Made by a program: the position numbers and the translations under genes | Part shown: piece after piece, positions 7,773-15,534 of the stretch | Layout of the letters: each line of letters opens with the position of its first letter | Numbering within the stretch: the first letter of the stretch is position 1 | Notes under the pieces: generated by a model | Database searches by the model: none | The model's input: the letters and a program-made list of their open reading frames with translations, nothing else | What the model was told of the DNA's origin: nothing | IMG/VR virus record: IMGVR_UViG_3300034061_002109 | Span: 1-46,256 of that record | Origin: a virus | Strand: one strand, 5' to 3' | DNA: 46,256 nt

Positions 7773-10247
7773 ATGATTAATACGGGATACGACTCCTTTT
7801 CACTTGCCACGCTTGGCCCAGACGGCGAGGTTCCAGAGACACGAATTAGCTCGGCAAACCACGCTTGGAACTTGGCAGACCAACTAGCTAGGGACAATGT
7901 GGGCCGCGAACAGAAGCGCATCCGAATCTACAAGCAATACTCCCGTTTTCCACCCACGGAGTATAGCAAGATGGCGCAGAAAAGTTTGCCCTTTTCGTCA
8001 AATGTCTGCTGGGGCCAATTAGAATTCATCGTAAACAATCAGAAGAGTTCTTACTACGATGTCATTACAGAACGCCAAGCCTGCGCTTCTATTACTACCA
8101 AATATGGAAACAAAAAAGAAAGACTCGTTCACTCGGAAAACATCACGAAAGCGTTCGACCAAGCGGTGCGCGAATGGCCGGGGTATCTCTACAACAAAGA
8201 GCAAGACATCACAAGCATGCTGCTGTATGGAAAAGGAATCGGCATGTGGAGTAGCCCGTTCGGCTGGATGCCCGAAGCAATCCCACTTTCCGATCTGTTG
8301 TTTCCAAGCGATGTCAAAATTGATTTCTCGAATCTGGAAGAATTTGTGCGGCGAGTTCGACTCACCCCCTACCAACTCTACAAGGTCATCAAAGACAGGG
8401 AAGCCGCCGAGTCGCTTGGGTGGAATGTGGATGCAGTCATAGACGCAATCCGGTTCCATAGGAACTTCCAAGAGACGAACAAAACGCGGGAAGAGTTTTT
8501 CCGCACAATCACAGAGGCAGGGTTCAATTGGTCGCTATCGATTAACCAAACCATCGACCTTTACGAAGTCTACTGGAAAGAATTCGACGGCAGAATCTCC
8601 AAGGCAGTCGTGCTTCAAGACTACACTCCAATCGTCAGCCATGTGAATAAAGAAGTGCGCGGGACAGACAAGATCAGCGACTCCGCCTTGCGCGATCAGC
8701 ATGGCTTCATGCAAATCAATGTCGGGTTGTTTGATAGCTGGGACGAGATCATTTACATGATCACCGACTCGGTGGGATCGGGACTCTTCCACGACATCAA
8801 GAGCCAAGCGGAAGCCTGCTTCGTCGCCTGCCGCCAGTATGACTTCACGATGAACAGCCTTGTGGATGCCGTGCGACTCAACTCCATGCTTCTACTGGAA
8901 GGTCAAGGCCCAGACGCCACGAAGACCCTCAAGCAGATGGAATGGTTGCCAATGTCCATCATGCCGGATGGTGCCAAGTTCACCCAGAACCGCATTACGC
9001 TGCCAGTCCAAGAGAGCATGCAGTTCATGCAATTCTACATGGGCGATCTCTATCGCGGAATGGGGCAGTATCGCATCAATGGCCCAACAAGCTCAGGCGG
9101 TCAGCGCACTAAGGGCGAAGCAGAGCTAGACGCAGCCGAGTCTGCCAAACTTTCTGGCACGCAAATCAGGCGGTTCAACGAATGCGAAACGCTATACTTT
9201 AGGGAACTCTACCGACGATTTGTAAGCAGCAGCAGGGATGATGAAGGATACGAGTATGTCAAACGATTCTACGAGATTCTTGAGGAGCTTGGATCGCCGA
9301 AGGAGGCCGCTGCCTTTAAGAACATCACGAACATCAGAAGCAACTTGATCAATGGAGCAGGCAGTCCGAGCTTCAAACTCATTACTGCTGAGAAGCTGGT
9401 CAGCCTTACTAGCATCACTCCCGCAAACGAAGGGCAAGAGAACGCGGTTAAAGACGCAATAGCAGCCCTAGCAGGCCGGGATAATGTTGATCGATATAGA
9501 AGCACTAGCATTGCGAAGATCGATGACACAGCCCGCATCATTGGTTTCGAGAATGCAGGTATGACAGATGTGTTCGTGAACCCAGCCAACTTCCCAGTAA
9601 TGCCAACCGATCCTCACATCGAGCATGCGACTGGTCACTTCAACGATCTCATGTTGCAGATGCAAACGAACATGCAGGCGATACAAGCTGGTCAACCCGA
9701 TGTCAACGAACTTGCCAAGGCTGTGCGCTCCATCCGATTCAAAGGTGGGCACATCATGGCGCATGTCGAGTTCATCGCCAAGGATCAGACGAAGGCCGAC
9801 TTCCTCAAACAATTCATGCAAGGCATGGGCGAAGCAGGAAAGATGGGCGACCAGATCGCAGAGGTCTACCAAGAAATGGCGCAAGCCGAGCAGCAAAAGG
9901 GTGGACAAGGCATGAGCGAAGAGGACATCAAACTCCAATACCTCGCCGCAAAGTCTGGAATCGACATCGATACCAAGCAGAAGCTGGCAGACATCTCGAT
10001 TGGAAAAGCCTCCATCAGCCACGCTCAAAGGACAGAGCAACGCGAGAAACAAGGAATCACACAACTCGCCTTGCAAAAAGCCAAAGCCCGCGCAGAGATT
10101 CAAAAGAAAATGGCAGAAGCCCGTGGTGTGGAAGAGGAAGAAGAGATCGAGATGGAAGAAGAGCTTCCAGAAGAAGAAGCACAAGCCGCCACAGAAGGCG
10201 AAATGCCGCAGAATACCCGAACGGGAATGCAGCAACCAACACAATAA
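7773..10247 (+). CDS. Portal protein
   Basis: The protein has 824 residues and would form the dodecameric ring at the head vertex through which DNA passes. The body (about 1-620) is a mixed fold with many aromatic residues and segments like GQYRINGPTSSGGQRTKGEA that fit portal proteins of podoviruses. From about 640 it becomes helical and Gln/Glu-rich with strongly acidic ends (EEEEEIEMEEELPEEEAQ), fitting a long C-terminal barrel or crown. The size is at the large end, like P22-type portals. The call rests on size, style, and position between terminase and scaffold, not on a single motif. Palindromic site S6 lies nine bases upstream of the start. Confidence 0.8.
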   Translation: MINTGYDSFSLATLGPDGEVPETRISSANHAWNLADQLARDNVGREQKRIRIYKQYSRFPPTEYSKMAQKSLPFSSNVCWGQLEFIVNNQKSSYYDVITERQACASITTKYGNKKERLVHSENITKAFDQAVREWPGYLYNKEQDITSMLLYGKGIGMWSSPFGWMPEAIPLSDLLFPSDVKIDFSNLEEFVRRVRLTPYQLYKVIKDREAAESLGWNVDAVIDAIRFHRNFQETNKTREEFFRTITEAGFNWSLSINQTIDLYEVYWKEFDGRISKAVVLQDYTPIVSHVNKEVRGTDKISDSALRDQHGFMQINVGLFDSWDEIIYMITDSVGSGLFHDIKSQAEACFVACRQYDFTMNSLVDAVRLNSMLLLEGQGPDATKTLKQMEWLPMSIMPDGAKFTQNRITLPVQESMQFMQFYMGDLYRGMGQYRINGPTSSGGQRTKGEAELDAAESAKLSGTQIRRFNECETLYFRELYRRFVSSSRDDEGYEYVKRFYEILEELGSPKEAAAFKNITNIRSNLINGAGSPSFKLITAEKLVSLTSITPANEGQENAVKDAIAALAGRDNVDRYRSTSIAKIDDTARIIGFENAGMTDVFVNPANFPVMPTDPHIEHATGHFNDLMLQMQTNMQAIQAGQPDVNELAKAVRSIRFKGGHIMAHVEFIAKDQTKADFLKQFMQGMGEAGKMGDQIAEVYQEMAQAEQQKGGQGMSEEDIKLQYLAAKSGIDIDTKQKLADISIGKASISHAQRTEQREKQGITQLALQKAKARAEIQKKMAEARGVEEEEEIEMEEELPEEEAQAATEGEMPQNTRTGMQQPTQ

Positions 10248-10252
10248 ACTGA

Positions 10253-10498
10253 ATGATAGACTCAAATAAACTCAAGAGTATTTGTGGATCAATAGCTAAC
10301 CACGAAGACTGGGACAAACTACAAGCATACCTATTACTTACAGCACAGCCCTCAACGGGTATAGATGCGGTGAGGTATATTCTAAACGCCATTAGCACAC
10401 TGGGCGAAGACATACCAAAGCAGTTCAAGAAAACCAAGCAAGGCTTCACTGAAGAAGTGATCGCCCCAATTGAAGACCCCGATCTTAAAGAATTATGA
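10253..10498 (+). CDS. Small hypothetical protein between portal and scaffold
   Basis: This 81-residue protein begins five bases after the portal stop. Its own stop overlaps the scaffold start as ATGA at 10495-10498. The sequence is mostly helical with a segment IDAVRYILNAISTLGED and an acidic C-terminus. No family is recognised. Position in a tight head-assembly operon suggests a minor head or assembly factor. Confidence 0.6.
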   Translation: MIDSNKLKSICGSIANHEDWDKLQAYLLLTAQPSTGIDAVRYILNAISTLGEDIPKQFKKTKQGFTEEVIAPIEDPDLKEL

Positions 10499-11796
10499 GC
10501 GACACCAACAACGAAACCCAAGAGATCATTAATGATCTTAAGGCCAAAGCCAACATCCCGATCAAAGGGAACACAGCGGACTTCATCGCGAAGTTCACCA
10601 AGAAACAAACTGACGATGGGAAGCCAAGCGCAGATAACTATGGCAATCCAATGTTCGGTCGTGAAACTACCGACGAAGTATCAAATGATACCGAATCGGT
10701 AGATGAGATTATCGGTAACGATAACGAAGGCAAGAAGCCACTGATCAGCATGGACAAGAAGAAGCCGGGGTTCGTCCAGAAACAAATCGAGGAGAATAAG
10801 CGTCTCAAAGAAGAGTTGGAGAAGTATAAGAACGAAGAGGTGCCCAAATACACCAGCAAGATTGAGGAGTTGGAAAACCTTGTAAAAAGCAGCCAGACCA
10901 CGGCAGAAGCCAACCACTACCAAGATCAGCTTAATAAAGCAAGTGAAGCAAAGGTTGAATTGGAGCAAACCTTATCAAAGGAAATCGCCGACCTTAAGAG
11001 CAAGGTTGAGTTCTACGACATTACAGCCAGCGAAGATTTCCAGCGCACCTATGTTGCGCCAATCCAAGAAAGTTATAACGAAGCCAAGAAGATTCTTGGG
11101 AACGACCAGCAACTCCAAGCATTATTCGGAAGGGCGATTGCAGCCAACGCGGCGGCATACAACCACAGGGACGAAGCCGACAGGGCGCAGTCCTTCCAAG
11201 AGCGGGATGAGGCGTTGGAGGAGTTAACCAACCAACTCAACACTTTCAAGCAAGTCCGTTTTGCCGACCAGTTGAACGGATATCTTAAAGCAATCGACAA
11301 CCACGCGAACGCCCTCTACAACTACCAAGAAACCAAACAAGAGATCAACCGCCAAGTTAAAGAGAAAGAGTTAAAAAGCCGCACTGACTTTTTGAACACA
11401 TGGCGGAACTCCTACAAAGAGCAAGCCCAAGCTGTGGAGAACGAGATTCAAATCACAGATGACATCGCAGACTACATGAAAGAGAAAGGCATCAAGTTCG
11501 ACACCAGCCGCGACGATGCCATTGCGCTCGCCGCCACCCAGCAGAGTGACGAGATAGCTAGCGTAGATGAGATGAATCGTCTTATCAATCAGGGCCGCAG
11601 CTACAAGAAGCTACAAGCACTTGTCAAAGCGCAGTCAGAGATGTTGAAAGAAAAGACCGATTATATCAACAAGCTGAAAGGTGCTTCCAAGCCAAGCTCT
11701 GCTCCCGCCACCACGGAAAACAAGCAACGGGTCACCATCTCAGAAGGATTGGCGGCGAAACTCGCTAGGTTTGGACCACGACTGGCGACCACCTAA
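10495..11796 (+). CDS. Scaffolding protein
   Basis: The protein has 433 residues and is nearly all helix and charge, as expected for an internal scaffold that organises the capsid and then leaves. The N-terminal 90 residues are polar and disordered. Residues about 95-165 are a strong coiled coil (QIEENKRLKEELEKYKNEEV) and further coiled-coil segments follow to about 400. The C-terminus is basic (KQRVTISEGLAAKLARFG), which commonly contacts the capsid protein. It precedes the capsid gene and ends in a good terminator. Palindromic site S7 lies inside the disordered N-terminal part, where extra residues would be tolerated. Confidence 0.8.
   Translation: MSDTNNETQEIINDLKAKANIPIKGNTADFIAKFTKKQTDDGKPSADNYGNPMFGRETTDEVSNDTESVDEIIGNDNEGKKPLISMDKKKPGFVQKQIEENKRLKEELEKYKNEEVPKYTSKIEELENLVKSSQTTAEANHYQDQLNKASEAKVELEQTLSKEIADLKSKVEFYDITASEDFQRTYVAPIQESYNEAKKILGNDQQLQALFGRAIAANAAAYNHRDEADRAQSFQERDEALEELTNQLNTFKQVRFADQLNGYLKAIDNHANALYNYQETKQEINRQVKEKELKSRTDFLNTWRNSYKEQAQAVENEIQITDDIADYMKEKGIKFDTSRDDAIALAATQQSDEIASVDEMNRLINQGRSYKKLQALVKAQSEMLKEKTDYINKLKGASKPSSAPATTENKQRVTISEGLAAKLARFGPRLATT
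10709..10724. promoter_or_regulatory. Palindromic site S7 inside the scaffold gene
   Basis: TTATCG-GTAA-CGATAA. It is read as I-G-N-D in the disordered N-terminal part of the scaffold protein. Confidence 0.78.
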
Positions 11797-11817
11797 TTCC
11801 CATCCCGCGCCACTAAA

Positions 11818-11850
11818 GGGGAGGAGCGTAAAAGCTCCTCCTCTTTTTTT
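11818..11850 (+). terminator. Rho-independent terminator after the scaffold gene
   Basis: GAGGAGC (11821-11827), six-base loop, GCTCCTC (11834-11840), extended by up to three weaker pairs outward, then seven T at 11844-11850. It would end the portal-scaffold transcript and means that capsid expression needs its own promoter or readthrough. Confidence 0.85.
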
Positions 11851-11887
11851 GTTTTGATTAAATCAAGTCAGACATTATTTTTGCTAG

Positions 11888-12514
11888 ATGGAAACAAAAT
11901 TCAAAAAAGGATATGAACGGGAAGACGGCATGGTCTTCCACTCTTATGGGAAATCATACAAAGGTGGAGAGTATTGGCTAACAAAAGAAGAGTTCCAAAA
12001 TCTTGAGAAAAAAAGAAAGGAAAACGCAAAAAGATATTTTTCTGAAAACAAGGACAAAATAGCAAAAAAAAGGGAAAAGCGAATGTCCGAAAGCAAAGAA
12101 AAATATGCAGAGATGGCTAGAAGCTACGCACTCAAACACAAAGCAAAAAGAAAAGAGTATTACAAACGATATTGCGAAGAACACAAGGATCGCGTTGCAC
12201 TATCAAACAAGAGGTGGAGAGAGAAAAACTGGGGGAGAATGAGCGGGCTGCTTGCTATGTATAGAGCAAGGCGTCGCAGTCAAACTCCAGACCTCACAGC
12301 AGAGCAAAAAAAAATTATCGGAGTTTTTTTTGAGCAAGCGGTGCGGCTAAAAAAAACACTAGGTATCCCATTTGAGGTAGACCACATCGTTCCGATTTCG
12401 CTTGGTGGAAGTCACCACCCATGCAATCTGCAAGTGATGCCAATGCGTCTAAACAGAGTTAAGCACAATAGGGGAATTTTTCGCTGGGAAGAAAAAAATG
12501 AAAAAATTATTTGA
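11888..12514 (+). CDS. Free-standing HNH (homing-type) endonuclease
   Basis: The protein has 208 residues. It is Lys-rich, A-rich at DNA level, and clearly different in composition from the capsid genes around it. Residues 1-120 form a basic helical region with repeated Lys/Glu blocks. The C-terminal part holds an HNH core: FEVDHIVPISLGGSHHPCNL, then NRVKHNRG. Free-standing HNH homing endonucleases copy themselves between related phages by cutting genomes that lack them. It is inserted between the terminator of the scaffold gene and the leader of the capsid gene, a spot where it disrupts nothing. The HNH motif is clear; mobility is inferred from composition and position. Confidence 0.8.
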   Translation: METKFKKGYEREDGMVFHSYGKSYKGGEYWLTKEEFQNLEKKRKENAKRYFSENKDKIAKKREKRMSESKEKYAEMARSYALKHKAKRKEYYKRYCEEHKDRVALSNKRWREKNWGRMSGLLAMYRARRRSQTPDLTAEQKKIIGVFFEQAVRLKKTLGIPFEVDHIVPISLGGSHHPCNLQVMPMRLNRVKHNRGIFRWEEKNEKII

Positions 12515-12538
12515 CACAAGCAAATGACAGCATAAGTT
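12511..12538 (+). promoter_or_regulatory. Candidate promoter for the capsid gene
   Basis: TTGACA at 12511-12516 is a perfect -35. After 16 bases comes TAAGTT at 12533-12538, which keeps the three most important -10 positions. It overlaps the end of the HNH gene. Site S8 lies 22 bases downstream of the -10, near +15, a good place to block transcription. Confidence 0.5.
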
Positions 12539-12559
12539 GCCGAAAAGGGAAAGACGAAA

Positions 12560-12575
12560 TTATCGGAAACGATAA
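12560..12575. promoter_or_regulatory. Palindromic site S8 in the capsid leader
   Basis: TTATCG-GAAA-CGATAA. It lies just downstream of the candidate capsid promoter. Confidence 0.83.
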
Positions 12576-12771
12576 AATTAGTGAGTAGGCTTACCCGGCC
12601 TTGGAGTTCTAGTTCTCCAATTAAAAACTATTCCGGACTGGTCTGATAAAGACACCGAGGGTTGAATCCGGCTCGAAACCAACAAGCATTCGCTTTTGGC
12701 TTTCGGGCCTTTTGCGTTTGTAAACCAAACTAAACCAAAACTAAAAATCAAACTCAAACAAACTAAATATT
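12576..12771 (+). other. Structured 5' leader of the major capsid gene
   Basis: This 196-base untranslated leader has several possible stem-loops. TTGGAG/CTCCAA closes at about 12601-12620. CCGGA...TCCGG brackets an inner GTCT/AGAC stem at about 12632-12672. A small AAGC/GCTT stem lies near 12687. From about 12719 to 12768 the sequence turns into an unstructured run of A and C (CCAAACTAAACC-type repeats) up to TATTATGG at the start. No Shine-Dalgarno is present. The pattern suggests a folded stabilising 5' part followed by an open ribosome entry stretch. Confidence 0.45.
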
Positions 12772-14175
12772 ATGGCATCAGATCAGCTATATTTCAATTC
12801 TTGCGCTGAGATTGACAGTTTCTTCCGCGAAGGTCGTGAGTATTTCAACGACCTCTATGTGAAAAAGCTCGTCACCTCTAGCGTTTACTTCAAGCGTTTC
12901 GAGGAACAACCTTGGCCGCTCAATCATACCACCGAACAAAAAGGCTTCCGTTTTGGCCGTGGATTCTACGATCCTTGCACTCCTTTCCGCAAGATCAACG
13001 ACACCTACTGCAACACCGACTCCTGCGACTCCGCTCCCGAAGTCATCCAACGCCCCGGCACCGAGAGTTACACTTTCGAGTTGCTTCGCAAGGAAATGAC
13101 CACCGACTGGATTTGCGTGGAGAGCCTTCTCTATCGCTTGTTCCCAGCCGAAGAGATTCTTCAGTTCGAGGAGTCCAACGCCCGCATCACCCAGAATGTC
13201 CATGAAGAGTTCCTTCGTTCAAACTACATCGGTCAGGCTGCTCACAAGTGGGTTGGCCTTACTACTGAAGATGGCATCTACTGCGGTCTCCTTGATGACC
13301 AAGCGTGGTTCCTTCCTGAGCATAACACCGACAACGACAGTGGTTATAACCTCTGCGAAGTCCGCGTGAAGGTCGCTCCTGCTGATCTCAGCAAGATCGC
13401 CTATCTCAGCCTCGACATGCTGGACGATGCGCTCATCGATCTTCAGAACGAAGACGATGCCTTCCGCCTCGACCTCAACGAAGCTACTGGTATGCAACTG
13501 CTCGACATCGTGATCCCCGATCCCCGTGTTGGCCGTGCGCTTTACTTCCAAGCCAAGCGCAACAATGGTTACTGGGATGCAAACACCGACTTCGATTCCC
13601 GCCTCTCCAGCCTCAAGCTCGGCGTCAATCGTGTCATCGGTGACTACGCCTTCGGTTATGACATCAATGCGGCTCGCTTCAACAAGTCCCCAGTCCAGCC
13701 CGCCGGAGCCTTCTCCGCTGGTGATCCTACGACTTGGGCGCGTCTCGTCCGCGTTCCTCGCTATGTCAAACAAGTGCAGGAGAACGGATGCAGCTACATT
13801 CCTAACAAGGATTACCAAAACGCAGACTTCGCGATCTCGGTTGCGATGGTCAACAAAGCAATGGTCAAGTGGACGATGCCCTCGGCTACTGGCTATGGCA
13901 CAGCCCAACAGATGACCCAGAACTACGCTGGCGATTGGGACTGGAAGAACCCCGATTGGGAGTGCAACCGCTGGCGCAAATCTGGCTTCTACCAAGCCCA
14001 GTTCCGCCTCGCGGCACAGGTCAAAGACCCAACTCTGATCCATGTCTTCTTGCACCGCTTGCCTAAGAGCAAAAACCTCTACGGCTCCTGCTGCGCCCTC
14101 AACGAATACACCCCACCCGCAGGAACTGAAGACTGCTATAGCTGCGCTGGTGTTGGTGACATCGTTGTTCCATAA
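12772..14175 (+). CDS. Major capsid protein (probable)
   Basis: The protein has 467 residues and follows the scaffold and its own long leader, the usual place for the capsid gene. Codon choice is strikingly uniform, with many C-ending codons, as expected for the most expressed gene. The sequence has the acidic and aromatic character of capsid proteins and an unusual set of Cys residues near both ends (FNSCAEI, CNTDSCDSAP, SCCALNEY, CYSCAGVG). Those could bind metal or form cross-links in the shell. No HK97 motif can be assigned by eye, so the call is from position, size and expression signs. A GC-rich hairpin lies just after the stop. Confidence 0.78.
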   Translation: MASDQLYFNSCAEIDSFFREGREYFNDLYVKKLVTSSVYFKRFEEQPWPLNHTTEQKGFRFGRGFYDPCTPFRKINDTYCNTDSCDSAPEVIQRPGTESYTFELLRKEMTTDWICVESLLYRLFPAEEILQFEESNARITQNVHEEFLRSNYIGQAAHKWVGLTTEDGIYCGLLDDQAWFLPEHNTDNDSGYNLCEVRVKVAPADLSKIAYLSLDMLDDALIDLQNEDDAFRLDLNEATGMQLLDIVIPDPRVGRALYFQAKRNNGYWDANTDFDSRLSSLKLGVNRVIGDYAFGYDINAARFNKSPVQPAGAFSAGDPTTWARLVRVPRYVKQVQENGCSYIPNKDYQNADFAISVAMVNKAMVKWTMPSATGYGTAQQMTQNYAGDWDWKNPDWECNRWRKSGFYQAQFRLAAQVKDPTLIHVFLHRLPKSKNLYGSCCALNEYTPPAGTEDCYSCAGVGDIVVP

Positions 14176-14182
14176 TCAAAAT

Positions 14183-14210
14183 GGGGGAGGGTTAATAACG
14201 ACCCTCCCCC
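14183..14210 (+). other. Strong 3' hairpin after the capsid gene
   Basis: GGGGGAGGG (14183-14191), ten-base loop, CCCTCCCCC (14202-14210). The nine-pair stem is perfect but no T-run follows, so it is more likely a 3' mRNA stabiliser or pausing element than a classical terminator. Confidence 0.7.
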
Positions 14211-14237
14211 GCAACCAAAACTCAACTACCTAATAAT

Positions 14238-14852
14238 ATGTCAAATCGCAGACCTCTCGCTTATGACCGCGTGAACCTCTTTGGTCCCACTCCGGTTAAC
14301 TTGCTCGCCTCTGGAAACGCAGACTTGCTCGTTCTGAATGATCAGGACACCAAGTTCTTCCCAACCAGCATCATCCTCGAAATCGCATACGCTCGCGGCA
14401 CCACCGCTACGGACCCGATTGTTGTGGCTGATACTGGAACCACTGGCGAAAACATCACCAATTCCTTGACCATCACAGATTCTTTGGACAACGAAGACAC
14501 CTTCAATCCGATGACCATCGTTGCGAATCCCCGCACGATCACCGGAACCCGCAAGCTCCGTCTTCTCAAGTCCACAGTCGGCCTTGGTCAAGCCACCGCA
14601 ACCCGCGCCCGCACGAATGGCATTGCCACTATCGTTACGGGTGCCGCCCACGGATTCTCCACAGGCGACCTTATCACTATTGCCAGCATGACCGATACCT
14701 CGTTCGATGTTGAGCAAGTGGAAGTTACCGTTGTAGACACAACCACTTTCACCTATGTGAATGCTGGACCTGATGTCGCTTCCGGTGCTGATACAGGCGG
14801 GCGCGTTGGTGCTTTGCTTGTGAATGCCTATGTCGTAGGCGTTTACTACTAA
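14238..14852 (+). CDS. Structural protein, probable head decoration
   Basis: The protein has 204 residues, has no signal peptide and is rich in Thr, Val and Ala in beta-strand patterns. Residues about 130-185 contain a segment of the form GAAHGFSTGDLITIASMTDT, then TVVDTTTFTYVNAG, a motif I know from many phage virion proteins with small beta-sandwich domains. It follows the capsid gene and shares its codon style. A capsid decoration or head-completion role fits. It begins after TAATAAT directly before ATG, without a Shine-Dalgarno, and is followed by a strong hairpin. Confidence 0.6.
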   Translation: MSNRRPLAYDRVNLFGPTPVNLLASGNADLLVLNDQDTKFFPTSIILEIAYARGTTATDPIVVADTGTTGENITNSLTITDSLDNEDTFNPMTIVANPRTITGTRKLRLLKSTVGLGQATATRARTNGIATIVTGAAHGFSTGDLITIASMTDTSFDVEQVEVTVVDTTTFTYVNAGPDVASGADTGGRVGALLVNAYVVGVYY

Positions 14853-14859
14853 TCCAATC

Positions 14860-14886
14860 GGGCGGGAGGCGTTAAATCTCCCGCCC
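14860..14886 (+). other. Strong 3' hairpin after the head protein gene
   Basis: GGGCGGGAG (14860-14868), nine-base loop, CTCCCGCCC (14878-14886). As with the hairpin after the capsid gene, no T-run follows. Confidence 0.68.
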
Positions 14887-14902
14887 AACCCACATTCTAA
14901 TT

Positions 14903-15190
14903 ATGGCTTGTTTTACCGATCTACCTTACGCAAACTGGAGCTACCAGTTGCTCCGAACCCTCTATGCAGCGGCAGGAGAAAATGCAGTCACGGTTTCCTT
15001 GGGATGCTACCAAGCAATGCCCCCAGCCAACCAGATGTATCAGTTCTATGTGAACCTCCACTATATTGGCGGGTCAATCACCCCGATCTCGGAGAACTGT
15101 TTTGTTCAGATGACCGAAGACATGCAATGGTATCACCTGAACGAAGCGTTGGAGTATTCCTACAATCCGCTTCCACCACCCGAAATCTAA
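14903..15190 (+). CDS. Small structural protein, 95 residues
   Basis: The gene starts after a TAATT leader at 14903. The sequence is rich in aromatic and Cys residues (WSYQLLRTLYAAAGENAV, then SLGCYQAM, then WYHLNEALEYSYNP). It lies in the high-expression head block after the decoration-type gene. No family is recognised. Size and place fit a minor head protein. Palindromic site S9 begins on the base after its stop codon. Confidence 0.6.
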   Translation: MACFTDLPYANWSYQLLRTLYAAAGENAVTVSLGCYQAMPPANQMYQFYVNLHYIGGSITPISENCFVQMTEDMQWYHLNEALEYSYNPLPPPEI

Positions 15191-15206
15191 TTATCGGTAA
15201 CGATAA
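15191..15206. promoter_or_regulatory. Palindromic site S9 in the head block
   Basis: TTATCG-GTAA-CGATAA. It starts immediately after a stop codon and 45 bases before the next start. Confidence 0.83.
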
Positions 15207-15251
15207 CCCGCGAGGGAGTTCGATCCTCCACCGCACACACAATCTAAATTT

Positions 15252-15533
15252 ATGGCACTAACCGAAAACTGCTTTAAGGAAAGCACACCTGATGTGCAGA
15301 ACTGGGAACTCCTACAGCAACAGGTGGCAATCACCGATGCGATTCAAGCACTGCAAGGATTTCAGATTCCAGAATACGACGAGATCGACATTGCCTACTA
15401 CGGCACTACAAACAATATTGCCACGGTAGTCTACTCAAATAACGGCAGCCCAGTCGCCACACTCACGCTGACTTATGCCGTCCAGCCTCCTACAACCGAT
15501 GACGAAAACCTCGTCAATGTAACTATCTCCTAA
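15252..15533 (+). CDS. Small structural protein, 93 residues
   Basis: The gene starts after an A/C-rich leader and TTTATGG at 15252. The sequence is acidic in the first half (ENCFKESTPDVQNWELLQQQ) and then has beta-strand stretches (IATVVYSNNGSPVATLTLTY). It ends one base before the long fibre gene. The pairing with that gene suggests a fibre-attachment or joint protein, but this is inference. No family is recognised. Confidence 0.58.
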   Translation: MALTENCFKESTPDVQNWELLQQQVAITDAIQALQGFQIPEYDEIDIAYYGTTNNIATVVYSNNGSPVATLTLTYAVQPPTTDDENLVNVTIS

Positions 15534-15534
15534 T

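Noticed and set aside
9468-10265. Minus-strand frame of 265 codons opposite the portal gene
   Set aside because: It is a shadow of the portal C-terminus, whose Glu, Lys and Gln codons give Phe- and Leu-rich nonsense on the other strand.
12660-12680. tRNA-like T-arm (GGTTGAATCC) in the capsid leader
   Set aside because: No acceptor stem, anticodon arm or D-arm can be built around it; it is part of the leader hairpins. I found no tRNA elsewhere in the window.
13219-14055. Minus-strand frame of 278 codons opposite the capsid gene
   Set aside because: It is a shadow caused by the capsid gene's biased codons; it has no start context and no recognisable fold.
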